Origin: Arthrobacter mangrovi
GTDB lineage: Bacteria > Actinomycetota > Actinomycetes > Actinomycetales > Micrococcaceae
DNA: 53,964 nucleotides
Direction of reading: 5' to 3'
NCBI RefSeq assembly: GCF_026011795.1
Contig: NZ_BRVS01000021.1
Coordinates: 1-53,964 of the forward strand
In this document: positions 50,280 to 53,964 of the stretch, in pieces
Numbering within the stretch: the first letter of the stretch is position 1
Layout: each line of letters starts with the position of its first letter
The notes under the pieces: model-generated
The model's database searches: none
What the model saw: the letters and a program-made list of their open reading frames with translations, nothing else
What the model was told of the DNA's origin: nothing
Translations under genes and position numbers: made by a program

Positions 50280-51272
50280 TCAGTCTAGCTGCGGGCCGTG
50301 TTCGATCTTAGGAACGGCGGGCTCCTCCGTGTCCGGAACGGCGGCCCACCAGGCCGCGCACGCCGCACGCCACGCATCCAGGCCCGGTGCTCCGGCCAGG
50401 TGCAGGGTCCCGTCACGGACCTCGGCGGAGGCACCTCCGCAACGGAACACCCTGCCGGTGGACACAGGCGCGGCATATGGCCGGTACAGCTCGCCGAGGC
50501 CTGACAGCAGGTAACGCGGGCGCTCAGCGGTCCGGGCCGCCAGCACGCTTTCCATCGTATCGACGCCGGTCAGCACTACGGCGGTATCCATCCCGGCGTT
50601 GTTGCCGCCAAGGATATCCGTGTCAAGCCGGTCCCCCACCACCAGGGGCCGTTCGGCTCCGAGTTGCGCCGCCGCGGTACGGAACAGGGCGGCTTCGGGC
50701 TTGCCGGCAACCAAGGGCATCGCACCGGTCGCGGCCCTGACGGCAGCCACTAGGGAGCCGTTGCCAGGAGCGATGCCCTCCGCCCGCGGAATCGTCAGGT
50801 CGGTATTCGTGGCCACCCAGAAGGCGCCGGCGGCGATCGCGTAGGACGCCTCGGCCAGGTCTGTCCAGCCGATCATCGGATCGAAGCCCTGGATCACCGC
50901 CGCCGGTTTGTCCTTCGCCGAGCCGACGGTCACGAAACCCCTGTCCTGCACCTCGCGGGCCAACGTCTCACTGCCTGCGACCAGGACTTTGGCTCCGGGC
51001 TCCACGTGCTGGGCCAGCAGCTCCGCTCCCGCCCGTGCCGAGCCGAACACCTGCCCGGCCTCAGCCGGCGCCCCCAGCTCCCGCAGGTGCGCCGCCACCT
51101 GCTCGGCCGAGCGTGAGGCGTTGTTGGTGATGTATCCCAAGGAGACCCCGACGGCCGCCAGCCCCTCCAAGGCCTGGGTCGCCCCATCGATCGCACCGGC
51201 CCCGGCGTAGACGACCCCGTCCAAATCGCATAGCAGCGCGTCGTAACCGGCGATCAGGTTCGGTTCAGCCAT
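50280..51272 (-). CDS. HAD-superfamily (class IIA) phosphatase
   Basis: This 330-residue cytosolic phosphatase has the HAD motif I CDLDGVVY (D16, D18), motif II ITNNAS, GKPEAALF with the motif III lysine, and motif IV VVGDRLDTDILGGNNAGM. It belongs to the NagD/p-nitrophenylphosphatase type, and Rv1692 (glycerol 3-phosphate phosphatase in M. tuberculosis) is its positional counterpart, so a role in glycerophospholipid recycling is plausible. The ATG at 51272 lies eight bases inside the end of the upstream RGG-repeat gene; the long frame beyond it is a shadow of that gene. Substrate is inferred. Confidence 0.9.
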   Translation of the reverse strand: MAEPNLIAGYDALLCDLDGVVYAGAGAIDGATQALEGLAAVGVSLGYITNNASRSAEQVAAHLRELGAPAEAGQVFGSARAGAELLAQHVEPGAKVLVAGSETLAREVQDRGFVTVGSAKDKPAAVIQGFDPMIGWTDLAEASYAIAAGAFWVATNTDLTIPRAEGIAPGNGSLVAAVRAATGAMPLVAGKPEAALFRTAAAQLGAERPLVVGDRLDTDILGGNNAGMDTAVVLTGVDTMESVLAARTAERPRYLLSGLGELYRPYAAPVSTGRVFRCGGASAEVRDGTLHLAGAPGLDAWRAACAAWWAAVPDTEEPAVPKIEHGPQLD

Positions 51273-53541
51273 CGGAACGCTTGGCGCTCTCGCTTCGTTC
51301 TGCCTCTTCATCCTCCGGCTCGGCCTGATCCACAGGCTCAACGCCCTCCTCGGCCGCCGCAAAGTCCTCCGGCTCGACGTCGACTTCGTCCGCTTTCGCC
51401 AGTTCGTCCGGCAGTTCCTCAACCGCGGCGTCGTCGGCCGCCGCGAGGTCCTCCGGCTCGACGGCGAAGGCGTCGGCCGCGTCGCCGCCGGACTCCGGCT
51501 CAGCTGCCTCGGCCCGGGGCCGCCGGGAAGGCTTTGCAGGTTCGTCGTCCCCGGCCACGTCGATGATCTCGGGTTCCTCGAACTCGCCGACGCCCAGCGC
51601 GTTCTCGGCCACGCGGGCCTGCCGGCGCCAGTCCTCGGCCTCCGTTCCGCGGCCGGCTGCCTCCAGGGCGTCGGCGTAGGCGCGGAACAACCGCGGGCTG
51701 AACGAGAAGGCCCGGTTGCGGTCCAGCTGCGGAATCTCCAGTGCGGAAACCGCGGCCTCGGCCTGGCCCAAGTCGCTGCGGGCCCCGGATACGACCATCG
51801 CCAGCTCAACCTTGCCGGCTGCATCGAGCTCGGCCGCATCCTCCGACCGTGCCATCTCCAAAGCACGCTCCGGCCTGCCGAGGCCGCGTTCGCAGTCGGC
51901 CATGACCGGTAGATGCATGTTGGAACCGCTGATCCGGCGGAACGTCCGGAACTCCCGCAGCGCCTCCCCGTAGTGTCCGGCGGCGTAGGCCGTCAGGCCC
52001 ACGGCCTCCCGCACCGGCGCCATTCGGCCGCCGCGACGGCTGGCCGCCAAGGCGTGCTGGAACGCCAGCTCCGGCTCGTCGTCCATGAGCCTGGCAGCCA
52101 TCACCAGATGCTTGGCGACCCACTCCGCGCTCTTGGACTCCAGAGTCCGCAGCTGCGCCCTGATCGACCTGTCCAGTTCCTGGCCCGTCACATCGTCGTC
52201 GATCTCCGGAGACCGCGGCCGATCCGGCCTGTTCGAGCTGCGGAGGTCGTGCCGGGTCGGCTCTTCCCGGCGTGCGGCGCCACGCTCTTCACGGTCGGTC
52301 ACACCCTCGCTGTCCCAGCGGGGCCGGGATTGGAATCCGCCACGCCGCGAATCGTCGCCACGGGCACCCTCATCCCGAGCGCGGAACTCTTCGCCTCCGC
52401 GGCGCCGGTCAGAACCCTGCCCCTCGGAGCGACGCTCGTAGCCGCCCTCGCGACGGTCGAAACGACCTTCGCGACGGTCGCCGCCGGAGCGCTCGTCGCG
52501 GCGCCCGTAGCCGCCCTCTCGACGGCGCTCGGAGCCGGCTTCGTCACGTCGACCGTAGCCAGCTTCACGACGCGGGCCGCGGTCAGAGGCCTGGTAGCGC
52601 GGCTTGAACCCCTCGCCGCCATGGCGCCGGTCAGAACCCTGCCCCTCGGAGCGACGCTCGTAGCCGCCCTCCCGACGGTCAAATCCACCTTCGCGGCGGT
52701 CACCGCCGGAGCGCTCGTCGCGACGGTCGAAACCACGTCCTCGCCGGTCGCCGCCGGAGCGCTCGTCGCGACGGTCGAAACCACGTCCTCGCCGGTCGCC
52801 GCCGGAGCGCTCGTCGCGGCGCCCGTAGCCGCCCTCGCGGCGGTCGGAGCCACCTTCGCGACGGTCGAAACCGCCCTCGCGGCGGTCGCCGCCGGAGCGC
52901 TCGTCACGACGACCGTAACCGCCTTCACGGCGCGGGCCGCGGCCAGAGTCCTGGTAGCGCGGCTTGAACCCCTCACCTCCGCGGCGCCGGTGGGAGCCCT
53001 GCCCCTCGAACCGACGATCGTAGCCGCCCTCGCGACGGTCGCCGCCGGAGCGCTCGTCAGGACGACCGTAGCCGCGCTCGCGGCGGTCATCGCCGGAGCG
53101 CTCGTCACGACGACCGTAGCCGCCCTCCCGGCGCGGGCCGCGGTCAGAATCCTGGTAGCGCGGCTTGAACCCTTCCCCGCCGCGGCTCCGGTCAGGACCC
53201 TGCCCCTCCGACCGACGATCGAAACCACCTTCACGGCGCCCGCCATCAAAGCCGTCGTTGTAGCGCGGACGATCGCCATACTCGCGGCGAGGTCCCCGCT
53301 GATTGAAACCGCCGTCCTTGCGGCCTTCACCATCGCCGCGGGAACGGAAGCCCCGAGGGTCTCCGCCGGCGTTGCTGGTGCCGCGGTACGGACCGCCCTG
53401 GCCGCTGCGGCTGCCACCTCCGCGCTTGCCGGGACCGGACCCCTGGCCCGAACGACCAGCCGAACCTCCACGGCTGCTAAACCCGCCCCGGCCGGCATCG
53501 CCCTTGTCGTTCCGTCCATCGTGAGCACGGAAATCAGCCAT
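51265..53541 (-). CDS. RGG/RDERSG-repeat protein with TPR-like domain
   Basis: This 758-residue protein has three parts. Residues 1-430 are a highly basic, Gly/Arg-rich, probably disordered region with seven RDERSG-type cores and three longer GGEGFKPRYQ-x-S-x-RGPRRE units. Residues about 430-640 are alpha-helical and TPR-like (AEWVAKHLVMAARLMDDEPELAFQHALAASRRGG and AAGHYGEALREFRTF). The last ~118 residues are an acidic tail of VEPED repeats. The ATG at 53541 follows AGGAG by seven bases. Its position matches Rv1691, a TPR-like protein, but the long RGG region is distinctive. RNA binding or a partner-scaffolding role is inference. It overlaps the HAD gene by eight bases. Confidence 0.88.
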   Translation of the reverse strand: MADFRAHDGRNDKGDAGRGGFSSRGGSAGRSGQGSGPGKRGGGSRSGQGGPYRGTSNAGGDPRGFRSRGDGEGRKDGGFNQRGPRREYGDRPRYNDGFDGGRREGGFDRRSEGQGPDRSRGGEGFKPRYQDSDRGPRREGGYGRRDERSGDDRRERGYGRPDERSGGDRREGGYDRRFEGQGSHRRRGGEGFKPRYQDSGRGPRREGGYGRRDERSGGDRREGGFDRREGGSDRREGGYGRRDERSGGDRRGRGFDRRDERSGGDRRGRGFDRRDERSGGDRREGGFDRREGGYERRSEGQGSDRRHGGEGFKPRYQASDRGPRREAGYGRRDEAGSERRREGGYGRRDERSGGDRREGRFDRREGGYERRSEGQGSDRRRGGEEFRARDEGARGDDSRRGGFQSRPRWDSEGVTDREERGAARREEPTRHDLRSSNRPDRPRSPEIDDDVTGQELDRSIRAQLRTLESKSAEWVAKHLVMAARLMDDEPELAFQHALAASRRGGRMAPVREAVGLTAYAAGHYGEALREFRTFRRISGSNMHLPVMADCERGLGRPERALEMARSEDAAELDAAGKVELAMVVSGARSDLGQAEAAVSALEIPQLDRNRAFSFSPRLFRAYADALEAAGRGTEAEDWRRQARVAENALGVGEFEEPEIIDVAGDDEPAKPSRRPRAEAAEPESGGDAADAFAVEPEDLAAADDAAVEELPDELAKADEVDVEPEDFAAAEEGVEPVDQAEPEDEEAERSESAKRSDG
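52380..53260 (-). repeat. Degenerate tandem repeats encoding the RGG/RDERSG region
   Basis: The DNA contains repeated CGCCGGAGCGCTCGTC-type blocks (plus-strand reading) spaced about 50-70 bp apart, and three longer copies of a CTGGTAGCGCGGCTTGAACCC block near 52590, 52950 and 53153. The units are imperfect, so the array is old or under amino-acid selection. Length differences between strains or assemblies are likely here. Confidence 0.88.
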
Positions 53542-53750
53542 GCCGGAGCTCCTCTCAGTGCGGGCCGGAAATCTGTACTAGCCGGCGGCCGCCATACGCT
53601 GTTCATCTTGTGGTTGGGGGTGTGATCCGAAAGATCAGATATGCGCAGTGCGCCACGACAATTCTAATCGAGTACGACGCCGTAACGGTGCCGGAGCGGC
53701 ATATGGCTCGTGTGATGTGTGGCTGGTGTTGGGGTGGTGGTTAAATGCGC

Positions 53751-53784
53751 TGAGGGGCGCCGCCGTCGTTGGCGGTGCCCCTCA
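53751..53784 (-). terminator. rRNA operon terminator
   Basis: On the minus strand TGAGGGGCACCGCC pairs with GGCGGCGCCCCTCA (one G-U pair) across a 6-base AACGAC loop, beginning 15 bases after the 5S 3' end. It is followed by GCGCATTTAA on the minus strand. Confidence 0.85.
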
Positions 53785-53798
53785 TCGTGGTGGTTGTG

Positions 53799-53916
53799 TC
53801 CGGCGGTGACCTACTCTCCCACACCCTCCCGGGTGCAGTACCATCGGCGCTGCGGGTCTTAGCTTCCGGGTTCGGAATGGGACCGGGCGTTTCCCCCGCG
53901 CTATGACCGCCGTAAC
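53799..53916 (-). rRNA. rrf: 5S ribosomal RNA
   Basis: The minus strand contains the complete 5S sequence, about 118 nt, starting GTTACGGCGGTCATAGCG and ending near GGTCACCGCCGGA. The conserved CCGAACCCGGAAGCTAAG and GGGAGAGTAGG blocks are present, and the two ends pair. Ends are estimated to within one or two bases. The 23S and 16S genes should lie to the right, outside the window; 53917-53964 is the 23S-5S spacer. Confidence 0.95.
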
Positions 53917-53964
53917 TCGTTTTCACGTTCCCCGGGCCCCGGTGTGCGGGGGGTGGGGTGTGAA

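Noticed and set aside
51273-51866. N-terminal extension of the HAD phosphatase frame
   Set aside because: It overlaps the TPR-like gene in another frame; the ATG at 51272 directly precedes the DLDG motif region at the usual distance.
52380-53260. Possible CRISPR or satellite array
   Set aside because: Units are coding, in frame, degenerate and without unique spacers.
53741-53926. 61-codon minus-strand frame over the 5S gene
   Set aside because: The region is 5S rRNA plus its terminator.

Overview
The window is chromosomal DNA from a high-GC actinobacterium, most likely a member of the Micrococcaceae (Arthrobacter-like). The evidence is a mycothione reductase, a GarA-type FHA protein, an FtsR-type MerR regulator, a class II DAHP synthase, a PASTA-domain Ser/Thr kinase, and gene orders that I recognise from memory as matching three blocks of the Mycobacterium tuberculosis map (around Rv2166c-Rv2187, Rv1826-Rv1830 and Rv1691-Rv1713). 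The species assignment is inference; no alignment was run.

Layout. Positions 1-13954 hold the upstream end of the division/cell-wall cluster: mraZ with a 10-bp-period operator array, a DUF3040 membrane protein, DNA polymerase IV, a polyprenyl synthetase, an Rv2175c-like DNA-binding protein, a four-LysM transglycosylase, a PASTA kinase, aroG, plsC, an esterase with a small membrane protein, and a FadD15-like acyl-CoA synthetase. Positions 14014-18878 hold mycothione reductase and pyruvate carboxylase. Next come an orphan ParA-like ATPase and a complete IS256/IS1249-type insertion sequence, then the minus-strand run gcvH-garA-ftsR-DUF151 nuclease-merR. A tRNA-Pro(GGG) follows, and then the run parA-scpA-scpB-rluB-tyrA-cmk-der.

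Positions 32275-42512 form a carbon-use island: a DctA C4-dicarboxylate carrier with a divergent CitA/DcuS-type two-component system, then propionyl-CoA synthetase (prpE) divergent from gntR-prpD-prpB-prpC. Propionate would be activated by PrpE, condensed with oxaloacetate by PrpC, and processed by PrpD and PrpB to succinate and pyruvate. DctA imports C4-dicarboxylates that feed the same pool, and pyruvate carboxylase (elsewhere in the window) makes oxaloacetate. The island separates parA-scpAB from xerD.

Positions 42531-53541 hold two Nudix genes, xerD, pyrG, recN, nadK, tlyA, a small protein, a HAD phosphatase and a 758-residue protein with a long RGG/RDERSG repeat region. Most junctions from tlyA to xerD are 4-bp overlaps or gaps of a few bases, which suggests one translationally coupled operon. 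The right edge carries a minus-strand 5S rRNA gene and its terminator, the end of an rRNA operon continuing outside the window.

The most interesting points are four TCACA/TAACA nonamers at exact 9-bp spacing before the LysM transglycosylase gene (MtrA-like array), MraZ-type decamers in both orientations, paired GTATAC operators and a probably leaderless gntR in the propionate island, a CRP/GlxR-like site between dctA and its two-component system, an AT-rich palindrome before parA-scpAB, the orphan ParA, and the RGG-repeat/TPR-like protein. No CRISPR array, phage block or clearly new multi-gene system was found.
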